Under the pieces are notes generated by a model that was not told the DNA's origin, did no database searches, and saw nothing but the letters and a program-made list of their open reading frames with translations. From Diploptera punctata (lineage: Eukaryota; Arthropoda; Insecta; Blattodea; Blaberidae): a DNA stretch of 64,000 bases. How positions within the stretch are numbered: position 1 is the stretch's first letter; each line of letters opens with the position of its first letter. The DNA lies in contig JASPKZ010007543.1 of NCBI GenBank assembly GCA_030220185.1, forward strand, positions 332,501 through 396,500. Direction: 5' to 3'. The translations under genes were made by a program, and so were the position numbers. Shown in pieces: positions 17,901 to 28,240 of the stretch.

Positions 17901-19562
17901 TTACTCCACAGTATTACATAATTTAATCTGACTAACATGCTGTTTCATGACATGGCCATTGACGCTTTCCAACTCCAAGGTGACTGGTGTTAGAAAGCGT
18001 TTTACAACATAAGGTTCAGACCATTTGAACATAAGTTTTCCCATACGTTGCTCCCCACGATTACTGAGTGGATAAAGGCGATAACGTACTCGATCGCCAA
18101 CTTTATAAGAAACATCCTTCCTATCCTTATTATACCTATTAGCTACGTTCTCTTTAGCGAGCTTAAGATTCTTGAATGCTTCCTCCCATTTCTGAACTTT
18201 ATCGGCTTGTTTCAAATCACTTAAATCGGCTTCCGTAATATGCCAATTTAATTCTAAGGGATGCATAATACGTCTACCTAAAAACAATTCGGCAGGGGTA
18301 GTTTTTGTCGACTCATGGACCGCATCATTACAACCCAAAGCAAACAACGGCAAATGTTGATCCCAAACATTTTGCTTAACATTATGAAAAATGGTAAGCC
18401 CTGCTTTCAACGAGCGGAAAAACCTCTCACAAAGGTTAGGTTTTGGATAATGGGGAGAAGTGGTAATGCGACGAACACCCCAATCGAAACACATATTCTT
18501 AAACATATGAGAAGTAAAGGCTTTTGCATTATCCGAAACAATGGATTCAGGCACACCAAAGTTCGGAAAAAAGTTTCTAGTGAAGAATTCTACAACCGCA
18601 TTAGATTTCAAGGATCTCACAGGATGAAGCACAACATATTTAGAGAACCCGTCGACAACTGCTAGAACTCCAACATTGCCTCGTTTTGAGCGAACTAATG
18701 GACCAAAGAAATCAATAAAGAGTCTTTGCATGGGAGCGGTGGAAGGCTCCGCCGAATGAAGACCAACTTTAGTATTTGGGGCAGGTTTAGCTCGCTGACA
18801 ATCAACGCAATTCAAAATGTATTTACGCACATCCTCACCCATATGAGGCCAGTAATATTGTCTATTGAGCTTTTCCATAGTTTTGGCAATGCCCAAATGC
18901 ATGCCCAAAGGAGAATCATGATAATACTTAAGTAGAACAGGCCGCAGCACTACGGGGACCAACACACGATTCTTCGGACCTTTTCGAGGATTATACACCA
19001 ATAGACCTCTATGTAAAGAAAAATCTGGACTATTAGTGCCAGCTCTAATTTGAGCAAATAATCTCTTACAATCGTTATCTTCTTGCTGATGCAATTTAAG
19101 ATCTTTAAATGATGCAGGAAAGTTCGATAGAAGATTGACTTGAGGGTGCTCCGGAACTTCATCTTCATGGAACAGTCGCGATAAACCATCAGCTACCGCG
19201 TTATCAGATCCTCTAACATGAACTACTTCAAAATTAAAAGCAGAAAGACGCACAACCCACCTACCGATTCTACCCAGGGTACCACTGTTCTTACATAACC
19301 AAGAAACTGCTTGATTATCCGAGTGAACCACGAAACGGTTATGTTCCAAAAAGGTGCGGAACTTTTCACAACCGAAAACAATGGCCAAAATCTCTCTCTC
19401 GTAAATGCTATATTTAATTTCGGCCTCATTTAAAGTGCGACTAGCATATCCCACAGGCGCTAAATTGCCTTCAATTTCTTGATTAAGAACCGCACCTAAC
19501 GCTCTATCACTGGCGTCACACTGAAGAACAAATTTCTTATTGAAATCGGGAACTAATTTCAA
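17901..19562 (-). CDS. Gypsy pol remnant: RNase H + integrase
   Basis: An open frame of 553 codons. It begins in the last part of reverse transcriptase (LKLVPDFNKKF) and runs into RNase H with the acidic set: D in LQCDASD (residue 16), E in YEREI, D in VHSDNQ and D in NAVADGLSR. Integrase follows: HDSPLGMHLG ... CVDCQRAK zinc motif, catalytic D in FIDFFGPL, D in VSDNAKAF, E in CERFFRSLKAG. The C-terminus has a GPY/F-like WSEPYVVKRF segment. No stop or frameshift interrupts it. The ATG used is internal to the ancestral polyprotein, because upstream pol is deleted. No chromodomain is evident. The product would supply RNase H and integration activity but no polymerase. Confidence 0.9.
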   Translation of the reverse strand: MKLVPDFNKKFVLQCDASDRALGAVLNQEIEGNLAPVGYASRTLNEAEIKYSIYEREILAIVFGCEKFRTFLEHNRFVVHSDNQAVSWLCKNSGTLGRIGRWVVRLSAFNFEVVHVRGSDNAVADGLSRLFHEDEVPEHPQVNLLSNFPASFKDLKLHQQEDNDCKRLFAQIRAGTNSPDFSLHRGLLVYNPRKGPKNRVLVPVVLRPVLLKYYHDSPLGMHLGIAKTMEKLNRQYYWPHMGEDVRKYILNCVDCQRAKPAPNTKVGLHSAEPSTAPMQRLFIDFFGPLVRSKRGNVGVLAVVDGFSKYVVLHPVRSLKSNAVVEFFTRNFFPNFGVPESIVSDNAKAFTSHMFKNMCFDWGVRRITTSPHYPKPNLCERFFRSLKAGLTIFHNVKQNVWDQHLPLFALGCNDAVHESTKTTPAELFLGRRIMHPLELNWHITEADLSDLKQADKVQKWEEAFKNLKLAKENVANRYNKDRKDVSYKVGDRVRYRLYPLSNRGEQRMGKLMFKWSEPYVVKRFLTPVTLELESVNGHVMKQHVSQIKLCNTVE

Positions 19563-19575
19563 TTCGAAGAGCGAG

Positions 19576-19962
19576 TTAAATTTTAATGAGGAAGACCACT
19601 AGCGATTCCTTATCTTCACCGTCGCAGGGATCAACTTTTCTAATTAACTCTCGGAAAATCCGCTGATTATTCTCTTCCAAATAAGGAGAAAGGTTGGAGA
19701 CAGTTCCACTCGAAAAATCTTTGATAGAGCTAAGTCTATGATCACTTATATTCTTATGCTGTTCTGCCAAATAATCCTCTTGATTTGCACTATCTACAAT
19801 AAACTTACGCTTTATTAACATTTGTTCAGCCGGGGAGAGAGAATTCATATGATTTTTAAGCCGCTGACGTAATATGTTTACATCACCTTCAACCTCAATA
19901 CCTAGTAGGTTTAACTCTCGAACGAGATGGTCTTTGCATATTACATCTATCCAACTAGGCAT
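19576..19962 (-). pseudogene. Gypsy gag N-terminal fragment
   Basis: The open frame runs 19576-20025. The likely start is the internal ATG at 19962 (MPSWIDVICKDHL), because the preceding 21 residues are hydrophobic, atypical leader sequence. Residues VRELNLLGIEVEGDVNILRQ look like a SAP-type helix-extended-loop-helix, which some insect Gypsy-type Gag proteins carry at this position. No CCHC knuckle is left: the frame stops just before the RNase H part, at the deletion junction near 19565-19590. I infer it is Gag from position and style only. Confidence 0.6.
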
Positions 19963-20449
19963 GATTACAAAGTATAATAGACACAAGATGTAAACAATTA
20001 TAGGCGAACGTAGTTTTATATGCATAAATCAGTCTCTGTTATAAAGAAAGATGAGTCAATATTTACGTAACGTAAAGCAAACACGTAAACTAATACTTAA
20101 TAACTTTACCATAAATGCCAAGTATCGAAAACAAGTAATAATCCGCAGGGTAATATCTCTGAAAAGATACAGATTTTCTAATTCTAAATTTCATTAAAGA
20201 CCATACAGAGTTCATACCCTTGTCTTGGTGTTTGAGACCAAAACTCCGAAACTTGAATTAAATTGATACTACAAGAACCACAGTTAATAACATACAGCAT
20301 AACTTGTAATGTGAAAAACACACAAAACAAACGCTTTTCTACCATTTGTACTTAGTGAACCCAAAATTACACATCTGCGACCATTTGTGCGCATTGAATC
20401 CAAAAACATTGAACCCAAAAAACCGTTGAACTCAAAAACCCAAAACCAC

Positions 20450-20461
20450 GCTCTGCTACCA
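20450..20461 (-). other. Primer binding site (tRNA-iMet type)
   Basis: Minus-strand TGGTAGCAGAGC lies two bases inside the 5' LTR. It is complementary to the 3' end of insect initiator-methionine tRNA as I recall it (GCTCTGCTACCA). Confidence 0.75.
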
Positions 20462-20463
20462 TT

Positions 20464-21281
20464 TGTCGCGTAGAGAGAATGAACCACCTTCACCGCTACT
20501 GCTACCTTCCGGGATCGTTGGGTTATGACTATGCTGTACTTAGTAACGTGTTCCTGATATCTAAAGAAGTTATTAATGAGAAAACAGCCTGCCTCGGGCC
20601 CATAGAAGGCGGCTAACAATTCATCTTTCTTTTCCAGTTGAACGTGCATATAAATATAAATACTGATTATAAATTGCATAGGATGAAATAACTTCGTTAC
20701 AGGATAGAGAACAATGATAATCTTAAATAACCACAAGGGGCGTAAAAGTTAAGCTTTTAATGAAAAAACAAGTGTTGATTGTAAAAAAAATGAATAACAA
20801 AAGATTGATCTTCGATCAATCGATCAGACATAGATAATAACAAAGTAAAAGCTGAATAAATAACATACCATACAAACTGTCACACTCATACATGTCCAAA
20901 CTCCATTGGAATTCCTTTTTCCATGCTTGATTGGACTAACTCAAATCCGACCATTCCTCGGTCACAATCCACTTGTTTATCTTATAAATCACCATATTAA
21001 CTTCGCCGATGCATGGTGCACTTAAGTTGGATTCGGATACTGAATCCACTTCTATACAACATAACGCCACTTGCTAGGCCGATCGAATGATAAGGTTCAT
21101 TGAGATTACCAAGCATATAAAGGATCGCGGGTAGAGGGGATGTGCGCTATAAAGATGCGCGGAGGAAAGGGTGAAAGGGAAGGGGTAGCCACACGGAACA
21201 AGGGACATTGGCAGGCTTCATAAATATTCTCGAGGAGCATAAAGATGAATAACTGAACCGCAAAAGGGTACTTTCGGTTCA
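20464..21281 (-). repeat. Gypsy 5' LTR
   Basis: The 818-bp partner of 16515-17332. On the coding strand it starts TGAACCGAAAGTACCC and ends CTACGCGACA. The near identity points to recent insertion. Confidence 0.95.
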
Positions 21282-21537
21282 TTGGATGTGACCACCTCTG
21301 GCAGCAATACAGGCTTCACAACGGCGTGGCATGCTGCGAATAATGTCATCAATCTCATTTTGAGGCAATAACCATTCTTCCTGCAGAGCAACTCGCAAGG
21401 CCTGGTGGATGTTCACGTGAAGCAGTGCATCCCAGACATGCTCTTTAGGAGAGCGAGCAGCCAATACATGCGTGCAATATCTTCAGTTTCCAGGAACTCA
21501 TCAACCTCCTGTGCTCTATGAGGACGGGCATTATCAT

Positions 21538-22210
21538 AAGTAATGCCACGAGTGATTTCCAAATTATCGATAAATTCACGACTCACGAAGTGAGGAGTGA
21601 ATTTATCTAGAGAATTTGGAAATCAAGAGTGGCATTTGTTAGGACTATTTAACGAATAAAATAAAGCTGTTTACTCACAAATCATTATTTAACTACAGTT
21701 ATTTAAAAATATTTTTATATTTAAAGTAAACGGTGATGTTTGAAAACTAATGAGAAACGATAGGTAGCCTACGCTTCTACTGCTTCTTTTGTTTATCACT
21801 GCAACCAGATCATACTATTTATTGCCAAAGGAACGCAATATTGTAAGAATGCTCTCTAGTGGAGAAAAAATGAAACACATCAATCTGTATATTAATTCAT
21901 TTTTGATGTCGTATACATTTAAGAAAGTGCAAACAGTGGTTTCTTTTTTTGGTGGTATAATCAATTGCTACAAATGTTGACATGTAAGCACTATTATATA
22001 CAATCTGGTAGCCGTATTTGTTATAGGCTCAGTCACTGCAAAATAACGGTCAGACCTGTTCAGAATATTAAAAAGGAGGAGCTTTGCTTAATATATGATA
22101 ATCCTAACGTTGATAATTATTTCGTGAAACACGTCTCTGATTGGTTGTAATACAGAAATCATTGAAACGTGATTGGTCATTGACTCCCATTTGGGGCATG
22201 AGTTAAATAG
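21538..22210 (+). mobile_element. MITE1 copy 2, inserted in Tc1 transposase
   Basis: 673 bases flanked by TCAT at 21534-21537 and 22211-22214. It begins AAGTAATGCC and ends GGCATGAGTTAAATAG; the inverse of the end (AACTCATGCC) matches the start imperfectly. Near the left end is a 46-bp-arm hairpin (GCCACGAGTGATTTCCAAAT against ATTTGGAAATCAAGAGTGGC). Excising one TCAT plus the element restores the DNARPH motif of the transposase. Confidence 0.85.
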
Positions 22211-22457
22211 TCATCCATCAGTAAGTGGTCTGAGTACACAGCACCGCGAAACAACCGCACATGAGGTGCCAAGACCTCGTCACGACACATGACAGCAGTT
22301 AAACCTTGACGATGTACCCGTACAATTTCATGAAGAGGTGTTCGAGTAGTCAACAGAATTCCTGCCCACACCATTATTGAGTCACCTCCAAATTGGTCTC
22401 TTTCCACAATATTTGCGTCCCGAAATCGTGTTCCAGGTTCTCTCCAGATACGAATTA

Positions 22458-22810
22458 GTCCGATTCCGATTGAGGCTCTTTCCACTTTTCAGCGGTTGCC
22501 CTTTTACCAGCTGGCTGCTGGCCCTTCGCATCCACATGTGTCAATCACAGAGGTAGATGATCAACAGCCAGTGTAGGGGTGACATGTGGTTAGCATGTCG
22601 AGTCCCCCAGCCGTTATAGCTGGTTCCTCAACTTGGAGCCGCTACTTATTGTAGCTACCCAATTGCCTCACGATGCTGGGTGGGCACCGGTCCCATACTG
22701 GCCGAAATACCATGAGAAAATTTCTTCCCCCATGGAGACTCGAACCAGCGCAAGTCCCATAGCTCTGCGCCAAGGCTTCCTACCTTAACCGCTCGGCTAC
22801 GGCGCGGGAC
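22458..22810 (-). mobile_element. SINE1 inserted in Tc1 transposase
   Basis: 353 bases, minus strand, flanked by TACGAATTA at 22449-22457 and 22811-22819. This copy is fuller than the 14061 copy and includes the tail CCTCAATCGGAATCGGA. Removing it with one duplicate rejoins the transposase frame. Confidence 0.9.
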
Positions 22811-23566
22811 TACGAATTATTCGAGAATCATTTCCAAGACCAAATCTGGACTCGTCTGTGAAGGGAACATTGGCCCACTGTTCGATTGTCCAGTTGGCAT
22901 GTTGATGACTCCACTCTAGACGGTCTCTTCTCTGAATACGCGTCAGGGGTACACATACAGCAGGTCTCCGACAATAAAGGCCTCTCTGCCGAAGCTGTCT
23001 GTACACTGTTTGCCTCGATACAACTGTTCCAGTGGATGCTGTGAAGTCAGATACCAGTTGTCGTGCAGTGTTACGACGGTACCGTCTTGCCCTTAGAGTC
23101 AAATATCGGTCCTCTATTTCCGATGTCACTCTTGGTGGTCCTTGACCTGGTCTTCAGGATACATGTTCGGACTGTAAAAACTGTTGCCACCTCCAAGAAA
23201 CAACAGAATGATTCACATTAAGCCATCTGGCCACATCAGCTTGGCTCTGTCCTGCTTCCATTCTTCCTATGGCCCTCCAACGAAAATAATCTTCTAGGCG
23301 GCTTCTCTGTGCCATACTCTACCTGCAGTAAATGTTTACACAGCAAACATTGATGTCGGACTAAGCAATAAACACTATATTGCAATGCCCTGTTTGATAG
23401 GTGCACTGACGTCATAGTTTGCATGGTTGTAAGATGGCCGGAATGCCATCTGCAGTTCAGAACAGGACTGTACTGACATATGTTTACGTTTTATTTGAAT
23501 ATAGCCTATAGTGAATTAGACATAGGAAGGAGAAATACCAGTATGTTGCTTTAATTTTGGACACTA

Positions 23567-23570
<4 letters not shown>

Positions 23571-23612
<42 letters not shown>
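23571..23612. repeat. (TA)n microsatellite
   Basis: Right-hand TA array of the Tc1 target. Confidence 0.95.
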
Positions 23613-23614
<2 letters not shown>

Positions 23615-23927
23615 ACCGCTGTGGTCTCGAGGTAGCGTGCAGCCTTGTCACGCAGCGGGTCCGGTTTCGATTCCCGATCGGGACAGGCTCCTGAGTGAGG
23701 CTTTTTCGGAGTTTTTCCTCACCTAAAAGACAAATGTCAGGAAGCTCAGGACCCAACGGTCCCCGAAAATCATTCGCCCATCATCATCATCCTTATCATT
23801 AACATTATCATATTTCATCGGTGTGGAAAGTAACGGGAAGCTATCACACCTGTAATTCCCTAGTATAGCTGAAAAAAAACTATGAAAATGCTATGAAAAA
23901 CCTGCCCTCGGGCAGAATTACTAGAAA
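23613..23927 (+). mobile_element. SINE3, full-length
   Basis: Plus-strand head CCACCGCTGTGGTCTCGAGG, a GGTTTCGATTCCCG B-box region, body with the ATCATCATCATCCTTATC block, and a CCTCGGGCAGAATTACT end. Confidence 0.85.
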
Positions 23928-24152
23928 TATATTATATAATGGACAGTTAATGACAAATGGCGGAATTTTTGAAGAACTGGTGAATTCAAATACCTACGAA
24001 TAATAATAGCAAACAGGAATGAGGAAGGAGCAGAAATAAATTAAATATAGGCTCAATTCTTGGAAAGCATGACGTTATGCATTACAGAGTCACTTGTCAT
24101 AACTTCTCACAAAAAGAAAAGAAAGAGAGAAACGTTAAAGTGGAAATACATA

Positions 24153-24676
24153 CTTACTTACTCACTGGCACTATCGAACCCGTAGGTTCATGGCCGCGCG
24201 GACATAAGCTCTCCATACGTCCCTATCCTGAGCTATTGCTTTCCAATCATTCCCTGTATAATCTACTTCCCTCAAATCACAGTTAATGTTATTCTCCCAC
24301 CTCATTCTTGGTCTACCAACTGGGGTTTTCCTTCTGGCTTTCCTGCAAGAAGCTTCCATGCACGTCTTTCATTCCCCATACGTGCAACATGTCCTGCCCA
24401 TCGCAGTCTGCGAGACTTAACTGTTCTTATTATATCTGGCTTCCTATAAAGACCATGTAGTTCATTGTTATGTAGTCTTCTCCATTCATCTCTCTTTGGT
24501 CCAAAAATTTTTCTAAGTACTTTATTCTCAAATACTTGTAATCTCCTTTCCTCCCTTAAAGTAAGAGTCCATGTTTTGCACCCATATAATATAACTGGTA
24601 GAATAATAGTTTTATATATTTTCAATTTAACGTTTTTTGAAAGGAGTTGGGACATCAAGAGTCTCTGCAATGCATA
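24153..24676 (-). mobile_element. LINE-A copy nested in LINE-A, with target duplication
   Basis: A minus-strand 3' part of about 520 bases. Frames 24302-24670 and 24171-24359 carry LYGCKTWTL, RLRWAGHVARM and GRPRMRWENNINCDLREV. They are separated by a frameshift near the PQLVDQE segment. Imperfect duplication AAAGTGGAAATACATA (24137) and AAAGTGAAAAATACATA (24677), with the ACTTACTTACT tail at the left. Confidence 0.85.
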
Positions 24677-25032
24677 AAAGTGAAAAATACATACAATTAT
24701 TATTCTCTCAGTTATATTATACGGATAAAAAACATAGACCGTTACTTCAAGGGAGAAGAAAATATTACGGGTATTTGAGAATGAAAATCTTGGAAAATTG
24801 TTTGGACTAAAGAGAGATGAATTGACAGGCGAATGAAGAAGACTATAGGCCTATAACAATGAGATACATGGTCTTTATAGGAAACCAGATATATTAAAAA
24901 CAGAAGTCTCGTACACTGCGGTGAGCAGGTCATGTGACATGAATATGGAATTAAGGAGAAGCAAGCAAGCATCTTATAGGAAAACCAGATGAATAATGCC
25001 CAGTTGGGCAAAACAAGAATGAGACGGAAATA

Positions 25033-25553
25033 ATAACACTGAGCAACAAAACAATATGTGATTCCGATAGAATTTGTTCTCCTGAATTCAAATATGATAT
25101 TGGTTTTTCTCCATCACGCAAGGTTTCCGAGAGACATGCATTTATAATTTCAAGCACTTTAATATTTTCTACATTCGTAACTACACAATATTCGAACATT
25201 CGGACTCACCTAGTAAGTAATAAATGACGATTTTCTGCTATATTTAGCCTGTGGAGCAACTCTCTTAATGGTCCAACAATAATCGGCCAGCATGTTAGGA
25301 TTCCATTTGCCTTGATATCTCTTTTCCACAGCTGAAATCTCCTGAGTTAGCTCATTTGGTTTTATTTTACAATGGACAAATCGACGAAAAAACGTATATT
25401 AAAAAAATATTTAAATCCATTAATTGAAATTGAAATAAAAAACTGTGGGTGATGGACAAATTCCGAATACATATTTGAAAACACGATAAAAAACTGCATT
25501 AAGTACAACTATTGGTACTCATGAGACAAAAATCATGTTGACCAGTGTTATTG
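25033..25553 (-). mobile_element. MITE-N copy 1
   Basis: About 520 bases. The left end ACACTGAGCAACAAAAC and the inverse of the right end ACACTGGTCAACATGATTTT share an ACACTG--CAACA inverted repeat. The body (GAATATTGTGTAGTTACGAA on the minus strand) is shared with 34400-35907 and 62237-63041. It has no coding capacity. Confidence 0.65.
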
Positions 25554-25673
25554 TTAACCATGATTTGAGGGAAGTAGATTATACAGGGGATTATTGGAAA
25601 ACATTAGCTCAGGATATGGATGTATGGAGAGCTTATGTTCGCGCGGCGATGTACCTACGGGTTCGTTAGTGCC

Positions 25674-26180
25674 AGGGATTTATTTAGTTGGTTGGCCTTG
25701 TTCGGAAGATGCGGTCCATTTTCTTGCATGTAGTGTTTTTTATGAATGTAATGGAACGTGGTTACGTTGTTTTAAAATCATTGAAATTTGTTGTTTGGAT
25801 AAAAGCCTGTACGTGTAATCCATTAGCAGCAATACAAGTTACTATATCGGAAGCTCTCTGAATGATTGCTCTTGGACTTGTTTAAACTAATAGACCGAAT
25901 ACGTTCAATTGTTTGTTTATTTCATTTAAAATATTGTTTTTCTCTTTTTTCCCTGAAACCACTGCGTAATCTGGGGAAATTGCTGTTTGCTGTTTACACA
26001 GACACGTCCAAAAATAAATGTGACGTACATTATCACCCGATACTAGTTTTATCCTCAACTCTACTGCGAAAATATTCTGCACAGTGAGGTCATTCGAAAT
26101 GATCGATTCTGGTGGGCTAGTGGTTAACACCCTCGTTTTTTATGCCAAGGTTCACGCTGCAATGCATTTTTCAGGGTGTA
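25674..26180. other. Unassigned DNA
   Basis: Open frames near 25866-26130 have no motif. A weak tRNA-like phrase (GGTGGGCTAGTGGTTAACAC, 26111-26130) may be a SINE head remnant. Confidence 0.3.
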
Positions 26181-26973
26181 GAAATTCTCAGTATAATAAT
26201 AATGATAATGATGACGATGATAATGATGACGATGATGATAATGAAATTGATGATAATTATATTGATAATAATGATAATGATAATACTTACTTACTTACTA
26301 ACTGGCACTATCGAGCCCGTAAGTTCATGGCCGCGCGGACATAAGCTCTCCATACATCCCTATCCTGAGCTAATGCTTTCCCTGTATAATCTACTTCCCT
26401 CAAATCATTGTTAATGTTATTCTCCCACCTCATTCTTGGTCTACCAAATGGGCGTTTTCCCTCTGGCTTTCCTACAAGAAGCTTCCATGCAAGTCTTTCA
26501 TTCCCCGTACGTGCAACATGTCCTGCCCATCGCAGTCTACGAGACTTAACTGTTCTTATTATGATAATGATAATAATGATGATAGTAATAATAATTTTAA
26601 TGACGATTTTAATGACAATTTAATGACAATGATGACGACGATGGTGATGATGATGATAATGATGATTATAATAATAATGATGATATTATGATGATGATGA
26701 TAATAATGAAACAATGATGATAATGATAATGGTATTGATGATAATGATGATAATAATAATAATGATAATGATGATGACAATAATGATGATGATATTGATG
26801 ATAATGATGATGATAATAATGATGATGATATTGATGATAATGATGATGTTGATGGTGTTAATGATATTGATAATAATGATAATATGATAATAATAATTTT
26901 AATGACAATTTTAATGACAATGATGTTAATGATGATGATGTTGATAATGATAATGATAATGATGATGTTAATG

Positions 26974-27017
<44 letters not shown>
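26181..27017. repeat. Compound GAT/AAT microsatellite, about 0.8 kb
   Basis: A long run of GAT, AAT and derived units, interrupted by a LINE-A 3' fragment. All translated frames across it are low complexity. Confidence 0.95.
26286..26563 (-). mobile_element. LINE-A 3' fragment inside GAT microsatellite
   Basis: Minus-strand LINE-A end of about 280 bases, starting at ACTTACTTACTAACTGGCAC and reaching GTCTACGAGACTTAACTGTT, with GATAAT repeats on both sides. Confidence 0.85.
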
Positions 27018-27023
<6 letters not shown>

Positions 27024-27118
27024 ATTGATAAAAGAATTAGTGAAGGAAGAAAAGTAATTGGAACGTTAAATTCAGTGATGTGGAGTAAAAATATTACAAA
27101 TAAAACCAAGACAGTGAG
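27018..27118 (+). pseudogene. LINE-B/H-type coding scrap
   Basis: Encodes RISEGRKVIGTLNSVMWSKN and ITNKTK, the thumb-region segment that precedes the TYGAEVW motif in LINE-B/F-type elements. Nothing upstream or downstream is retained. Confidence 0.6.
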
Positions 27119-27440
27119 TGATATTGAAATCATTGGTATCGTAGCCTCACTCTGATGGTTGTCCGTTTATATAAAAGCGAGTGCCGCGTGACAATGCTTA
27201 ACAAGCGGAATTAATATAGTGGCGGTAGTCGGCATCTTTATATTTAGTTATATATAACAGCTGCGAGGAAACAAATCGAGCCGCTGGAGAACCATCATAG
27301 TGAGGATATATCACAAAGTGTTGTGTGAACTTTAGGAAGACAGCAAGCAAAAAAATTGTTGACAACAGAGATGGATTTTTTTGGTGAAGGGCATCAAGAA
27401 AATCAGGAAAGGAGAACATTCACCGCTAGAAAATTACAGA
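27119..27440. other. Unassigned DNA
   Basis: Contains GTTTATATAAAAGCGAGTGC but no supported gene. Confidence 0.3.
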
Positions 27441-28038
27441 TATAATGAATGTTAAATCCAATCCGGCCTTTAAGGAAAATGTGCAATAAGAACAAAAATA
27501 ATGATAAACAAGTTCAGAATATTAATTATTTGGGATGTCTTATAGGCAATGACAGAAATGTAGATAACACACTAAAATACAACGATTCAATTATCTATGT
27601 GGCACAATTAAACGCACTTTATTGAATAAAACTAGAAAAGAAACTATTTTGAAGTTATACAAAGTATTGGCAGTTCCATCTCTTATCTATGGATGTGAAA
27701 CCTGGACATTAACAAAGACAGATAGTAAACAAATAGAGGCTGCTGAAATGAAGATGTTGAGAGCAATAGCAGGATACCAAAGGACAGATAAAGAGAAAAA
27801 CGAAGATATAAGAACAGAACTTAATATATTTAATCTCTGTGAAAGAATAAAATATTATCAAAATGCTTATCTTCAGCACGTATTACGAATGAATGAACAG
27901 CGCATAGCAAGAAGAATGTATAATTTTAAACCAAAAGGGAGAAGAATGTTGGGAAGACCATTGAAGAGATGGAAGGACCAATTCGACCTATAATGAGATC
28001 GGAACAGGCCATTGGGCTTAATCCTTGTTGTTGATGAT
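27441..28038 (+). pseudogene. LINE-G reverse transcriptase C-terminus
   Basis: The best frame, 27622-27993 (123 aa), carries ILKLYKVLAVPSLIYGCETW, EMKMLRAIAGYQRTD, YLQHVLRMNEQRIARR and GRRMLGRPLKRWKDQF. A frameshifted upstream part (27515-27620) encodes the NYLGCLIGNDRN-like segment. The 3' end has the GGAACAGGCCATTGGGCTTA hairpin and then TGATGATGATGA. It is 5'-truncated and lacks the YADD region. Confidence 0.8.
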
Positions 28039-28240
28039 GATGAATATTATAGAAGTAATAGAGGAACGAACATTAAAATGGTATGGACATCTGAAGAGAA
28101 CGGAGAATAATAGAATCTCAAGAATGATGCTGGATTGGAATGGTGAAGGCAGGAGCAGGAGGGGGAAACCCAGGGAACAGTGGATGGATGAAGTGAGAAG
28201 AAACATGATTAGCAAAGAGGTCAAAGAAGACAACCCTTGA
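28039..28240 (+). pseudogene. LINE-H reverse transcriptase tail
   Basis: Frame 28025-28240: IEERTLKWYGHLKRTENNR, MMLDWNGEGRSRRGKPREQW, MDEVRRNMISKEVKED. This is the basic tail common to RTE-like elements. It runs into a segment ending in a hairpin plus CGAAACGTC. Confidence 0.7.

Larger units (their letters stand above)
16515..21281 (-). mobile_element. Ty3/Gypsy LTR retrotransposon, internally deleted
   Basis: A 4.77-kb element on the minus strand: 5' LTR 20464-21281, tRNA-iMet-type primer site, gag N-terminus, RNase H-integrase, polypurine tract and 3' LTR 16515-17332. The 4-bp target duplication TTGG is at 16511-16514 and 21282-21285, inside a Tc1 transposase gene. The rest of gag, protease and the reverse transcriptase core are absent, so the copy could only have moved with help from a relative. 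Confidence 0.95.
21286..23315 (-). pseudogene. Tc1-like transposase, interrupted
   Basis: The ATG is at 23315 on the minus strand. The N-terminal helix-turn-helix reads QSQADVARWLNVNHSVVSW. Codon 54 is TGA where R is expected (23156-23154). The frame 22797-23129 then carries TASTGTVVSRQTVYRQLR (second HTH) and FTDESRFGL with the first catalytic D. After the SINE1 gap come IWREPGTRF and GGDSIMVWAGI. The second D lies in the DNARPH segment split by MITE1. After a small deletion and frame change, EHVWDAL holds the third acidic residue and the end is RGGHIQ. It is non-functional. Confidence 0.85.
16295..23564 (-). mobile_element. Tc1-like element opened by three other elements
   Basis: Inverted ends GTGTCCAAAATAAAAGCAAC (16295) and, reversed, GTGTCCAAAATTAAAGCAAC (to 23564) are each flanked by TA within a TA microsatellite. 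Removing the Gypsy element (16515-21281), MITE1 (21538-22210) and SINE1 (22458-22810), each with its own target duplication, leaves about 1.47 kb, a normal Tc1 size with one transposase gene. The oldest insertion is thus the Tc1 itself. Confidence 0.9.
23928..25673 (+). mobile_element. Old LINE-A copy split by a younger LINE-A and MITE-N
   Basis: Three plus-strand pieces (23928-24152, 24677-25032, 25554-25673) follow the LINE-A order: TTATATAATGGACAGTTAAT, a GAATTCAAATACCTACG segment, a GAGATACATGGTCTTTATAG segment, and finally GATTTGAGGGAAGTAGATTA. The frame is destroyed. A reverse LINE-A copy and MITE-N lie in the gaps. Confidence 0.75.

Noticed and set aside
18315..18665. Plus-strand frames over the Gypsy pol region (also 18726-18935)
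   Set aside because: Shadows of the 553-codon minus-strand pol frame.
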